From Ophiosphaerella korrae (Eukaryota; Ascomycota; Dothideomycetes; Pleosporales; Phaeosphaeriaceae), in contig JALNQF010000130.1 in assembly GCA_028456385.1 (NCBI GenBank), positions 57,605 through 121,604 on the forward strand: a DNA stretch of 64,000 nt, written 5' to 3'. The translations under genes were made by a program, and so were the position numbers. Below, in pieces: positions 1 through 10,470 of the stretch (its first letter is position 1; each line of letters opens with the position of its first letter). Below the pieces are notes generated by a model. That model did not search any database. It was not told where the DNA came from and saw only the letters and a list, made by a program, of their open reading frames with translations.

Positions 1-2952
1 CTTCTTCTTGATAGTGAGACTACCCGTAACGAGCTCATGATCCTTGCCAAGGTGCGCCATCTCTCATTTTTGCGGTTGTTGGTCGACGCTGGCGTGGTGT
101 TGGATATGGAGCCGCATAATGTAGTTGCATATGCTGTATCCACAGCTGATACCGAATTGCTAGAGTCTCTCAAAAGTGGTGAATTTCGCAGCCCGGCTAC
201 GAACGCCCTTGACTTCATCCCGGAGTCTATATCGAAATCAAAGTTACTGCAGCTGTTAGACATATTGGCGCCGCGAGGACTCAAAGGGAAACCACTCGAT
301 AATCTTCTGGTCCGTACAGTATGTGATGGGCAAGTTAAACTGGCTGAGAAGCTGTTGGATATCGGGGCATCGGTCGAGTACAACAAAGCCTGTGCGATAC
401 AGGCAGTCACCAAAAAGGCTGACTTTGAGATGCTCAACATACTACTCGGAAGACCATGTTCCGCAGTCATCCTCACCGAAGTTGTTCCTATCGCCATGGC
501 TTTGGAATCAAGACGTGATCGACGTCGGACGATGGAGGCACTCCTCAAAAAGGGGATAGTACCGCAACAACTCAGCATACTCTTGCAGATTTTGACAGCC
601 GAAGAAGGCGATATTGATTTGATGCTCGTCCGTATTCTCGTTCAGCACGGCGCGCTCGTCGAGGGCGTCGGTGAGGAATCGAACAATGCAGTCTTCCAGG
701 CAGCGCGGAGATGCGATGTAGCCGTACTGTCAACGCTCTGTAACGCCACGCCATCAATAACAACATGGTCCAAATCCTTACCCTTGGCCTTCGAGGGGAG
801 AGAGACGTACGGATACGATGCGGCGTTGCAAACTATGGAATTGCTTCTCAAGCGGGGTGCGGTGGGTATGCCCGTCAATGAGACGCTGCTAGCTGCGGCC
901 ATTCAAGACACGAGACTAGATATGGTTCGCATACTGGTAGAATTTGGCGCTGATGCAAACTTTTCTCATGGAACTACTTATGAGGTCGCGCTAGTATCAG
1001 GCAACTTCGAGCTTCTTGAGATTCTGTGCTCAGGATGTCCTCCCAGCCAAGCAAGTATTGAACACGTTCTACATATAGCGATAGAGCCTAAAAACTACAG
1101 TTGGGCCGCACTAGAGCTCTTTTTAAGCTCAGCCCAATGTGCTGGAACGGCGCTGAATGCAGTATGGGATACTATGAAGCTCACCGGGAACCCAAATTTG
1201 AAAACCATAATGCCATGCTTGTTGAAACATGGACTAAATTTAGACCTCGGAAAAGAGTCTGTGCTATTCTTGGTCATAACGATGGAAAACGTTGACCTGC
1301 TGAGTGACATGCTTCATGCGGATGTAAGTGTCAGCCTCCTTACTGAAGCATTTGCAATGGCAGCAGACTCCGACTCCAGGGAATTTAGAGTCAAAGCCAT
1401 GGCCATACTTCTCGAGAAAGCGAAATCAGCGGAAATCGGGCAGTCGAGAGAACTGTTGCGGCAGACCTGTATTGCCTTTGGCGGCGATTTCGCAGGCCTG
1501 GATCTTCTTGTCCACCACAAAGCCAACATTAATTTCGGCGGTGGAGCTGCCGTATTAGCGGCTGCTGGAGAAGGAAATATCAAGCTGGTCAGTCACCTGC
1601 TGGCATATGACGCCTCTTTTGATACCGTACGTCGAGCCTGTCTTGCCGTAGCTGCGTCCACTACTGTGACATCTGCCCAGAAGCAGGAGGCCTTTTTTAC
1701 CTTGTTGAAAGCAATCAACAAATCTACGACAAGGGCACGACACATGTCGCAACTACTGGCCGAATCCGTTCAAGAGCTTCCTGATCAAATACAACTTCCC
1801 ATGCTTTTAATCGACCTTGGTGTGGAAATCGGGTATGAGATTTTGGAAGCGGCTATGCAGACAGCTTCACGCGAGCTCTTCCATACACTAGTGGGCGGTC
1901 GAAACGGCATTGACATTACCAGGATCTTCAGAGAAGCTCGGAAGAGTCGGGTTCAGGATGAAAGGAAGTATTGGATATACGAGATCTTACTGAAAAGGGG
2001 AGTGCGTAAAGATGAAATATCTGCGGCTCTTGTTGATACTTTATCAACATGTTCGTCAAGCAATTTGGAACTCCCAAAGCTGCTACTTGAGCACGGCGCG
2101 GTTGTTAGCTATAAAATGTGTGCCGCTTTCGTCCAAGCCATCAACGCGGATTCGCTTGTAGCTATACAGCTACTGAGTCAATATCTCCTCGATGATCATA
2201 CTGCTTCCATTGCTTTTGATCTGGTGCAGACGGCGTCGGCATTGAGCCTAAGCACACGCGCTGGGGCGTACGCTTACCTACTACACTGGAACATCAACGC
2301 ACCCTCCATTTACAAAGCCCTGCTCCAAACTCTCGAGGCTAAATCTTCTAATCTATCTATCCTGTTGCAGCTGCTTGAAAAAGGCGCGGATCCGAACCAA
2401 GAGTCCGCTCGCTGCTTTATCCTAGCTATGAAAATGAAGAAGGAACTGGAATTCCGGATGTTATCCCGATATGCAAACATCGCTGTCGTTGTAAGAGCAC
2501 TCATGAGGATTTTTCGAGATGAACAGGAAGTTCTGATTTGGCTCAACATCTGTCTTGAAGAGCAGCCCCGCCTTCGCCTCAACGTCGTGAACGACCATGA
2601 GTTACTCTACGACTGTATGCGGAGATTCCCTGCCGGCACTGGGCTTCTGATAACCCTCCTTCATATTGGGATATCTCCTTTGTCCCCAATAAAAGTAGTG
2701 CTCTCCGTCGGCGGTGAGCTTGAGTTGTCCACGCCTCTGATCTGGGCCATCCTTACTGAGCGAAAGATTGACAACAAAATTATAGTTGCCCTCATTCGGC
2801 ATGGGGGTCATGACGGTCAGTACTTTCTCTGCCAGCGTCTTCTATCGGTCCATTCCGTGGATCGGGGGGGGGGGTTTTCTTCAGTGCCAGCGCTGGAACT
2901 GCAGCTAACAGCTCCATGTAGTAATCCCCACTTATTCAACAGAGAAGTCTAA
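1..2952 (+). CDS. Ankyrin-repeat protein, 5' partial
   Basis: The frame is open from the first base, so the true start lies upstream and the ATG at 37 is internal. The roughly 980 visible residues are a solenoid of degenerate ankyrin units of about 33 residues, with recurring patterns such as 'LAEKLLDIGASVE', 'MELLLKRGAV', 'MVRILVEFGADAN' and 'LLQLLEKGADPN'. Fungal proteins of this type often carry an N-terminal NACHT or similar signalling domain, but none is visible here. Ankyrin solenoids bind protein partners; the specific role is unknown. The frame stops with TAA at 2950-2952 soon after an 11-G run at 2864-2874. Ankyrin-like coding resumes in another frame, so this stop is probably not the natural C-terminus. 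Confidence 0.8.
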   Translation, partial: LLLDSETTRNELMILAKVRHLSFLRLLVDAGVVLDMEPHNVVAYAVSTADTELLESLKSGEFRSPATNALDFIPESISKSKLLQLLDILAPRGLKGKPLDNLLVRTVCDGQVKLAEKLLDIGASVEYNKACAIQAVTKKADFEMLNILLGRPCSAVILTEVVPIAMALESRRDRRRTMEALLKKGIVPQQLSILLQILTAEEGDIDLMLVRILVQHGALVEGVGEESNNAVFQAARRCDVAVLSTLCNATPSITTWSKSLPLAFEGRETYGYDAALQTMELLLKRGAVGMPVNETLLAAAIQDTRLDMVRILVEFGADANFSHGTTYEVALVSGNFELLEILCSGCPPSQASIEHVLHIAIEPKNYSWAALELFLSSAQCAGTALNAVWDTMKLTGNPNLKTIMPCLLKHGLNLDLGKESVLFLVITMENVDLLSDMLHADVSVSLLTEAFAMAADSDSREFRVKAMAILLEKAKSAEIGQSRELLRQTCIAFGGDFAGLDLLVHHKANINFGGGAAVLAAAGEGNIKLVSHLLAYDASFDTVRRACLAVAASTTVTSAQKQEAFFTLLKAINKSTTRARHMSQLLAESVQELPDQIQLPMLLIDLGVEIGYEILEAAMQTASRELFHTLVGGRNGIDITRIFREARKSRVQDERKYWIYEILLKRGVRKDEISAALVDTLSTCSSSNLELPKLLLEHGAVVSYKMCAAFVQAINADSLVAIQLLSQYLLDDHTASIAFDLVQTASALSLSTRAGAYAYLLHWNINAPSIYKALLQTLEAKSSNLSILLQLLEKGADPNQESARCFILAMKMKKELEFRMLSRYANIAVVVRALMRIFRDEQEVLIWLNICLEEQPRLRLNVVNDHELLYDCMRRFPAGTGLLITLLHIGISPLSPIKVVLSVGGELELSTPLIWAILTERKIDNKIIVALIRHGGHDGQYFLCQRLLSVHSVDRGGGFSSVPALELQLTAPCSNPHLFNREV

Positions 2953-3751
2953 AATCACTGCGGCTTTTGCATGTCTACTAGACAAGTCCCGTGTGCCCGT
3001 ATTGAAAGCGCTTCTCGAGTTGGATCGTGAAGGTGTGCTCCAAAGTAGCACGCCCGTTTGTACATTTCGCTATTTCGGCACGGGAGGAGATGCTGGCGCA
3101 GAAAAGGCCGAGGATGGCTTGGGCACGGAGATTCCTCTACGTCAAGCTTGCTTACTTCTAGGCAATCTCGGAGCATACCGCGCCCTAGGTTGCAATGAAA
3201 CGCCAAACGATGGCACCCTCCACCTTGCAGCTTTGATGGCGCTGCCAAAATTTGTTACGTGGCTACTTGAATTCCATGATCCGGATGCGAAGGTCCCAGA
3301 TGAATTTGACCAGATGGTGCCGCTTGCTCTAGCATGCACCCCCAGAAACGTTCCTTGGTGCAAGATAGCGAACCAAGAGGGCGACATTGTTACTCGACAG
3401 AAGGAGTGCATCATGCTGTTGGGCCCCAAGACGAATAGTACCTGGCGCTACAGAAACAAGACGGTCCTTCACATCGCGATGGAGAATGGAGCCAAAGTAA
3501 CAGAAGTCATGCTCGAAGCTCTCAATGTCCGAAACGACCAATATCGCGACAAGAATTACTTGTACCAGGATAAAACCGGGACGGAGTACCCGCCAGAAGC
3601 TTATGTCTCCAAGCTAATGAAGGAGGTTAGCAATCTAGAGAAAGCCCTGATCATCGAACAACTCCGCAATAGCCACTTTCGATCCGACGACTTTCAAACA
3701 CCGTCGACTAAGGCCCAGCGACGGATGCACGGCACGGGCTTCGCGTACTAG
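2909..3751 (+). CDS. Distal part of the ankyrin protein, shifted frame
   Basis: This frame is open from 2909 to the TAG at 3749-3751 and has no convincing ATG of its own; its first usable codon would be the GTG at 2993. The product has ankyrin-type helices ('GTLHLAALMALPKFVTWLLE', 'KTVLHIAMENGAKVTEVMLE') and a basic tail ending 'MHGTGFAY'. It reads as the C-terminal continuation of the gene upstream. The two parts are joined either by an intron or by a frame slip at the G11 run. A GT at 2874-2875, a GCTAAC branch-like element near 2904 and AGs at 2910-2911 and 2920-2921 could form a 38-48 nt intron, but the phase fits only if the G run has a different length. The downstream coding is probably genuine; the junction is unresolved. 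Confidence 0.55.
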   Translation, partial: QLHVVIPTYSTEKSKITAAFACLLDKSRVPVLKALLELDREGVLQSSTPVCTFRYFGTGGDAGAEKAEDGLGTEIPLRQACLLLGNLGAYRALGCNETPNDGTLHLAALMALPKFVTWLLEFHDPDAKVPDEFDQMVPLALACTPRNVPWCKIANQEGDIVTRQKECIMLLGPKTNSTWRYRNKTVLHIAMENGAKVTEVMLEALNVRNDQYRDKNYLYQDKTGTEYPPEAYVSKLMKEVSNLEKALIIEQLRNSHFRSDDFQTPSTKAQRRMHGTGFAY

Positions 3752-4704
3752 GCAAGGCAAGGGCGTATTGTACTACACACGAAATTAAAGCGGTATCCCT
3801 ATGCAATGGGTTCTAAGCATATTTTAGAGTTTATTTAACAAAACAAAAAAATAATAATACTGTAATATTTGCATGGAATATGTATAATATTGTATGCTAG
3901 ATAGAAATATAAAGATGATTAATTTAATTCTGAATAAATTTTGAATAAGTTGTAGCTATCTTGTACAGTATATACCCTCTAGGACTAACTATAGTATTAC
4001 TACTACTCTGAGTAGGTTTCCTAAGTGGAAATACCTGGGTAAGCTTTCATCTCACTGACTAGTGCATCCTAGCCTTGGCAGGTAAAGACCAATGCATTGT
4101 CAATCATGGCGTCCCTTGCGCCATTCCAGATACACACGCCTTGTTTCTTTCTATTGTGAGAGTAGTCAACATGTGATGATTCCATGTCGTCCCGGCCTGC
4201 AAGTTTTACCTGCAGAAAATCAGCTCACGAACATCACTTGCAAGGATTCTTGTCAGTCGACGTGACATTTCTCATCCCTCACGTGACACGACACATCACC
4301 TCACGCAATAAGAAACGAATCCATCAAACATGGGGATTACTTGGTCGAAATGGTCTGATCGAATCGACAGGCATCTAAAAGATGTAAACAGACAGCCATC
4401 CAGCCTCGCCGTAAAAACTCCATGCCGTTTCCTTGTTCATCGATGAAGATTGAATCAGCCGACGCGGGCTAGCCAGACTAGCCAGTCCAGTCTGATGATG
4501 CAAGCCCTCTCAGGCGCCACACACTGCCTTCCACACGCCCTTTAGCGCCCGGATGAGGGCGCGCCAGTCCAGATCACGACACTTGTTTGGGTCGGGGTCA
4601 CGGGCCGTTTTCTCGGGAGACTTGGGGCTTGCCGCTGGGACATGTGTGAGGCTAACAGGAACCATATTGTCGGTAGTCACGGGCTCCGTCAGCCTCGCCT
4701 CATG
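3752..4704. other. Intergenic, two tail-to-tail genes
   Basis: Non-coding space between the ankyrin gene (+) and the 3' end of the p14 gene (-). The first 300 bases are very AT-rich (A/T runs around 3835-3960) and probably hold the ankyrin 3' UTR; the rest has mixed composition. No reading frame longer than about 65 codons looks coding, and no RNA gene was recognised. Confidence 0.6.
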
Positions 4705-5198
4705 CTAATCGATGCCGTGTTGCTGCTTCAGCTTTTCTAACGACTCCTGGCGCTCGGCGAGATCGGTTGTCTTTGTCATTTTCTCGGGCTGGTGGTATAG
4801 GACTGGGCGGGTTAGTACGAGGGAGATGGGATTGGAGGGCAAGGGGGAAGCGCACCGACGAGGTAGCGGTTCTGGAAGTTGAAGCCGTTGAGCTTGTCGC
4901 AGGCGGATTTGGCGTCCATTACGTCTTCATAGACGACGAAGGCGGTGCCCTTGGTGTTGTTGGCGATGCCTTGGCGGATCTGGCTGCAGGATTGTTAGGT
5001 GGGAGGGTGCTGGGGAGGGTGCTGGGGAGGGTGATGGGGAGGGTGATGGACGGACCGGACGGGGCCGAATTTGCCGAAGAGGTCAAAGAGTTCTTCTGGG
5101 GTGACGTTGAAGCTGCGTGGGTTAGCCGGGCGGCGGGCGCGGTGGTGCGGGGGGTGCAACCTCAGGTTCTTTACAAAGAGAGCTCTAGATGGCGACAT
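4705..5198 (-). CDS. SF3B6: Splicing factor SF3b p14 (SF3B6), 4 exons
   Basis: A 106-residue RRM protein, the SF3b subunit that contacts the pre-mRNA branch-site adenosine inside the U2 snRNP. Exons on the minus strand are 5198-5161, 5112-5056, 4983-4856 and 4802-4705 (321 nt). All three introns (48, 72 and 53 nt) are GT-AG, and the last has an ACTAAC branch site. The product has RNP2 'ALFVKNL', then '[16 protein letters not shown]', '[20 protein letters not shown]' (RNP1 = GTAFVVYE) and '[17 protein letters not shown]', followed by a charged helix ending 'QQHGID'. Length and motif order match the family closely. Intron 2 is unusual in containing short tandem repeats of a GGAGGGTGCTGG-like unit. 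The gene shares a GC-rich upstream region with the divergent Jhd1 gene. Confidence 0.93.
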
Positions 5199-5917
5199 GT
5201 TAGCGGAGGCCGTGGGTTGGCCGCAGGCAGGATGGGCAGGCTTGCCTGTTGATTTCCGGGGCTATGCTCTTTCCACCGCGACTCATACTTTGGCGACTGT
5301 GGAGGGGGCTGATGGGGGCGTTGGGAGGGAGGGCGTCGTGCAGACGTGAAGACGAACGGGCGAGAGGCGTGGATGGCGCGGATTCGATCAGTCCTGGGAA
5401 CCGCGGGTCTTAGCGCGCCCACGTGACGGGCCAGTGTTGCTGTGGCGGATGGAGACGCGGAGAGGCTTGGCACTCCCGAGCGGCGGTCGAGGGCGCAGTG
5501 CCGCGCCGGCGGGGGGGACGAAGCTGCGCCGCAGAGACGGAGAGCCACGGCGGAGCGGGCGAGCAGCTCATTGAGGCCTGCATCGTCTCCCGCGGCGAGT
5601 GCAGCGCCTGTGGTGGTGGCCGGGGACGGTGCCCGCTCCAGTCTACCAGTCGGAGTCGTCTGCAACGCCGAGTCTGTGCGCGCGCAGCAGCAAGCAAGCA
5701 CCAGCAGCATCCACCACCGCCCATCGCATCCTCTCCCCACACCCACCGTCACGCCAGCCGCCGCCCTGCCTGCCGCTCTCTGGGCGCCCAATTCGCTCGT
5801 TCCGTGGCCGCCTTCTCGCTGCGCCCTCTGGGACCTCTCTGCAGCACGCGCTGGGACATGCCCCCGTCCTGCGCTGCCGCCCGATAGCTTGCCTCAGCAC
5901 GCCCGCCCGCCGCCGCG
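5199..5917. promoter_or_regulatory. GC-rich divergent promoter region
   Basis: About 720 bases between the head-to-head starts of the p14 gene (-) and the Jhd1 gene (+). The composition is very GC-rich, so several long frames are open by chance on both strands; none has a recognisable product. It must hold the 5' UTRs and promoters of both genes. No TATA box is evident, as is usual for housekeeping-type promoters. Confidence 0.55.
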
Positions 5918-8900
5918 ATGAGCAGGATCACGTCCTTCAAGGCGCAGTATCGCCAGGCCCAGCCCCGCCCGCCGCCGCCGCGGCGGCCCGTGTCGGAGCC
6001 GCTGTCGCCTGTCGTGGCCGCGAGCCTGCCGCCGGCCAACACCACGCCCTCGACCACCCCCGCGGCCATGGACGTCGACATGCTCCCGCGGCCCGCCTAT
6101 GCCTGCCCGCCCCACGACCGGCCGGCCAAACGCGCGCGCTCAGAGTACCACACCTCGCCGCCGTACGGCGCGGCCCCCTCGCGCCCGGCCACCAGCCACG
6201 TCCCCGGCTACAATGTCGAGCTGATGGTCGACTCGGGCACGCGCATGTTTCAGGAGCCACCTGCGCCCGGCGGCGACAAGATGCTGTCCGACGCCGAGCT
6301 GCTGCTCTTCTTCTCCAACGTCTCCGCCCACGTCGCGCAGACGCCGCCCTCGACGGCCAGGCGGTGGAGCATGGCCCGCTCCCAGCCGTCGCCCTCGCCC
6401 AACCTCAACCCCAGCTCCTGCGCGATTCCCAGCACCGGCCCCGGCGTCCCCGCCGCGCCCGTGGCCGCGCAGACACACACGCCGCCCACAGACACGGCCA
6501 GCGCAGCCCGCCCGCCGCCGGTGCAGGATGCCGTGCCCGCGGGCGACCCACGGCCAAAGAAGCAGGGCTGGCCCCGGGGCAAACCGCGCGGCGCCCGCCC
6601 CGCCCCCGGCGCCGGCAAGCGCAAGAAGACAACGCCCAAGCCCAAAAACGCGTCGCCAGGCGAGCAATTGCAGTCGCCCCAGAGCCTGCCGGCCGAGCAG
6701 CTGGATGCCATGGCCGTCGATGGCCCTGGTCCCGCCCCGGCCGGCCAGCAGCCCCTCCCTGTCAGCCCAAACAGCAGTCGCCGCCATTCCTTCTCCACCC
6801 CCGTCTCACACCCCGCGCTCCTGCGCCCACCGCCCCATGTGTCCTTTCGCGCCCAGTCAGTCCCTTTGGCTGCACTGCAAACCGCCGCTGCGCCTGGTGA
6901 GCCGAGCCGCCCACAGGCAATCCCCGAGCAGCCAGACCTGATATGTGCGGCCTGCAACTCCTCCGACTCAGAAGTCAAGGTCGGCGACGGCGAGCAGTGG
7001 ATTGGCTGCGATGGCTGCAAGGAGTGGCACCACTACGCCTGCGCCGGCTTCAGCAGCGAGCGCGAGGTGCGCCAAGTCAACAAGTTCTACTGCGACCCGT
7101 GTAGACCCAAGTTTGGTGAAACAACAAGTAGGTCTACCGACGCACAACGTAAGTACAGTTCTAACCACCGTCAGAGGTACGCAAGTCGGTCAGAGCCCAC
7201 ACCACCGTCGACTACGCCGGTCTCAATGAAGGTGTCCTCAAGACTTCAGACGACAACCCCGAGCATCACTACATCGCGTCTTTCAAGAATGGAAATCTAG
7301 ACTTTGTCCCCGAGACGTTTGCGCGCATGGCCCCCGAACTGGTGACGCGGGACTTTCTGGAAAAGAGCGGCGGTTTTAAGGAGCCCATTTTGATACCTGG
7401 CGCGCTCAACTCTCGCTCTTGCGAGCAGCCCGCGGACGAGTCTGGCTCTTCTTCGGAGCCCTGCCCGTTTGACTACGTGGCGGTCGACGATGTCGGCCAG
7501 GACAAGCTGGACATGGTCATACCAGAGGGTCTCACTGTTCGCCGTGTAGCCGAGCTGTATGGCGCAAACGAGCCAGTGCCCGTCATTGATGTCAAGGCCC
7601 AGGAAGGCGAGGGCAAGAAATGGACCATGGGCAAGTGGGCCGACTACTACGAACAACAAGGCGAGAAACCGGTACGGAATGTCATCAGTCTGGAGGTGTC
7701 CCGCAGTAGGCTGGGAAGACTTATCCGTCGACCAAAGGCTGTGCGAGAGATGGACCTGCAGGATTCGGTCTGGCGAGAGGACGACAAGTTTGCGCCACCA
7801 CCAGTCCAGTTCTACTGCCTCATGTCGGTAGCCGACTGTTTTACCGACTTCCACATCGACTTTGGCGGCTCCTCGGTCTACTACCATGTTGTCAAGGGAA
7901 GGAAAGTCTTCTTCTTCATTCCTCCGACGAAGAAGAATCTGCAAAAGTACGAAGACTGGTGTCTATCCCCAAACCAAGGACACGACTGGCTCGGGAAGCA
8001 GGTCAAGGAATGCTTCCGGGTGGATTTGTATCCTGGAGATACAATGTTGATTCCTTCTGGCTGGATCCATGCCGTATGGACGCCCGAGGACAGTCTTGTC
8101 ATTGGTGGCAACTTCCTCACTCGAATCCACTATGCCATGCAGATCAAAGTGCTGGAGATTGAAAAGAATACCAAGGTCGCCATGCAGTTCCGATACCCAT
8201 TCTTCCAGAAAATCATGTGGTTAACTGTCATTCAATACCTCGAAGAAGACCCGCTCCCGGAGTCTGTCCTACGCCTCCTACAGAACGGAGAGCAATTTCC
8301 GCGCGCCATTCCTATCTACTGTGAGCCTGACAAGTTTGGGCACAACTCGCATCTGGGCCCGACATATTACAACAGACGGTACTACTCTAAGCATGAGCTG
8401 GAAGGACTGACAGACCTACTCAATTACATTTGGCGCACGGTTTTGATATCTCTTGATAAGATCGATGTGCTGCAGAGGACTCGAAGCGCAGTTACCAGGT
8501 CTATTCCCAAGGGACATGGCGAGCCTCTTTTCTTGGCCAAGAAGTTTGCCATGTGGATTGCATGGAAGCGGGGCAATGAAAGCATTCCAACGTGGGCTTT
8601 GCTCGACGCTAGCTTGCCTGACGTAGTTGAGGCTGGCGAGAAGAAGCTTAGTGCGGCCCAGGTCAAGAAGAAAGAGCGAGAAACGCTGTATGAGGCTTTG
8701 CGTGCTACGGCGGAACGGTCTTCAGCGCGTATACGAGCGTCCGAGCCTGAGCCAGAGCCAGAGCCAGAGCCAGAGCCTGAGCCTGAGCCAGAGCCTGAGC
8801 CAGAGCCTGAGCCAGAGCCTGAGCCAGAGCCAGAGCCAGAGCCTGAGCCAGAGCCAGAGCTTGAGCCAGAGCCTGAGCTTGAGCTAGCCAAGGTTGAAGA

Positions 8901-10021
8901 AGCTGTTATGACAAACGGCGATCCATCCCCACCAAATGGGGTAGAAGAAGCTCTTCAAATCGACCCATTTCCACTCTCTGGTCCACTGACCGGCTTTCTC
9001 CGTCCTGCCACGAACAATCCCCACATCACAACTCCAAAAACCTCCCAACTTGGTCCGAAGAGGGTGGCCTGCGACGCATGTCGAAAACGGCGGATTCGGT
9101 GCAAACACAAAGACGAGCTCATCGATACGTCCAAACCAGGCATGCACACAATCGACCTCTCCGGCTCATATGGTATCTCTGTGAAACGCCGTTTGAGCGA
9201 CCACTCCGTCGCAGATGGCCAACCCAGCTCCACCACCGGTCCTGTTAACGGCGGCCCCATCATGGCAGACGGAAGCGGCGATCCCTACGCACTGAAATCA
9301 GGCAGAGTCAAGGCGTGCGCCGACTGTCGAAAAAGCAAGGTAAGTCCACTTTACCACACTGAAAGAAATCTATCTAACCCATCATCAGCGCCGCTGCATC
9401 CACGACGAATACGGCAACATTGACCCGGTCAAAGCCAACGAAGTCCCCATCCCCCGCGGCTCCGCCTCCAAGAAACGGCGCACCAGCGATGAAACCTCTG
9501 CCAACAAGCGCACACGCCTCGAATCTAGTTTCGACGACGACTTCGACATGCACGCCCGCCACTCCCTCCCCGGCACCTTCTCCCTTCAAGACATCGCCTT
9601 CTCCGCCCTCGCCCAAGACCGCGTCCCCGTCGACCCCGCCCTCCAACCCTACACCTCCTCCATCCTCTCCTCCATTGAAACCCCCGACCTCCCCCGCCAC
9701 CCGCACACCCCGCCAGGCCCCTCCCCTAACCCGCCCCCCGCCATCGAGCCCCTGACCCCCGCGCGCCGGACCACAACCACAAACGGCGCCGCAACCGCGT
9801 ATCCCCACCACCACCATCACCCCGTCTCCCTGCCCGTGCGCAACCCAGACTCCGTCTCCGTGTCCCCCCGCGATGCCCGTAGTAAGATCAAGCTCGAGTC
9901 GTTTGGCCTCGAGTCCTTGCTTGATGTCGATACTGCTGTCGTGGGCCTCGATCAGGAAAGCCTGGAGCTGATTCGCCAGCTGCAGGCAGAGGATTTGGGA
10001 CTGAGGCGTAGGAGTCGGTGA
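5918..10021 (+). CDS. jhd1: Jhd1-type histone demethylase (PHD + JmjC)
   Basis: Three exons, 5918-7127, 7175-9339 and 9389-10021, joined by 47- and 49-nt introns, encode 1335 residues. A Pro/Ala/Ser-rich N-terminus is followed by a PHD finger (about residues 343-392, starting 'CAACNSSD' and containing '[18 protein letters not shown]'). A linker leads to a JmjC domain whose iron ligands are visible: H630 and D632 in 'FHIDFGG' and H702 in 'GWIHAVW'. The likely 2-oxoglutarate lysine is in 'VVKGRK'. Family members are nuclear Fe(II)/2-oxoglutarate dioxygenases that demethylate histone H3 (K36 in Jhd1/KDM2). A Glu-Pro stretch (8742-8886) and two C-x2-C-x6-C half zinc clusters ('[11 protein letters not shown]', '[11 protein letters not shown]', the latter split by intron 2) follow. 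The 5918 ATG is the first in frame before coding-like sequence. Confidence 0.9.
8742..8886 (+). repeat. GAGCCA/GAGCCT hexanucleotide repeat
   Basis: About 24 copies of GAGCCW, with a few GAGCTT/GAGCTA variants at the end, encode a Glu-Pro (EP)n stretch inside the Jhd1 coding sequence. The unit is a multiple of three, so copy-number changes keep the frame. It probably forms a stiff, acidic, extended linker between the JmjC region and the C-terminal zinc clusters. Confidence 0.95.
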
Positions 10022-10470
10022 GGTGTGGTCACAGTTTCTCTCCCCTTTGTGCCGTTTATGTGAGAAGGGGGGAGGGGGGGAGGAGGAGGAGGAGGGGGAA
10101 ACTAGGGACGGAGAACGAAGCACGGGCGTTTCACGGGCGTTTTTATTTTTCTTCCTTCCTTCCTTTCCTTTCTTTTTTTGCTTTGGGGTTGAAGAGGTTT
10201 AGTTATACCCCGATAGTGCACGCCGGATAGCGTCTTGATTTTTTATCTTTTTTTTTTTGTCCTGCGTTTTGTGTGGGGCGCTGGAGAGTAGCGTAATACA
10301 GAGCAGGAAGTAGGTGGAATCAGAGAAGAGATTTTGAATACGGTGCGCGTTGTGCTTGCATATATGTGACGGGAGTGATTGATGTGCGCCCATCCCATGG
10401 AGGAATGGAGTGTGGGCAGAATCATGTCATTTCTTGTTTCTATCGTGGCATACCTTGTGCTTTGCGTTGG
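10022..10470. other. Intergenic between convergent 3' ends
   Basis: This 449-nt stretch separates the Jhd1 stop codon (+) from the stop codon of the proteasome gene (-). It holds purine- and T-rich runs (AGG-rich 10065-10100, CCTT-rich 10150-10180, T-run near 10248-10258) typical of fungal 3' UTRs. No gene is seen. Confidence 0.6.

Noticed and set aside
5423..5917. Several long overlapping frames on both strands
   Set aside because: The region is extremely GC-rich, where stop codons are rare by chance. The frames are compositionally simple and lie in the divergent promoter between two well-supported genes.
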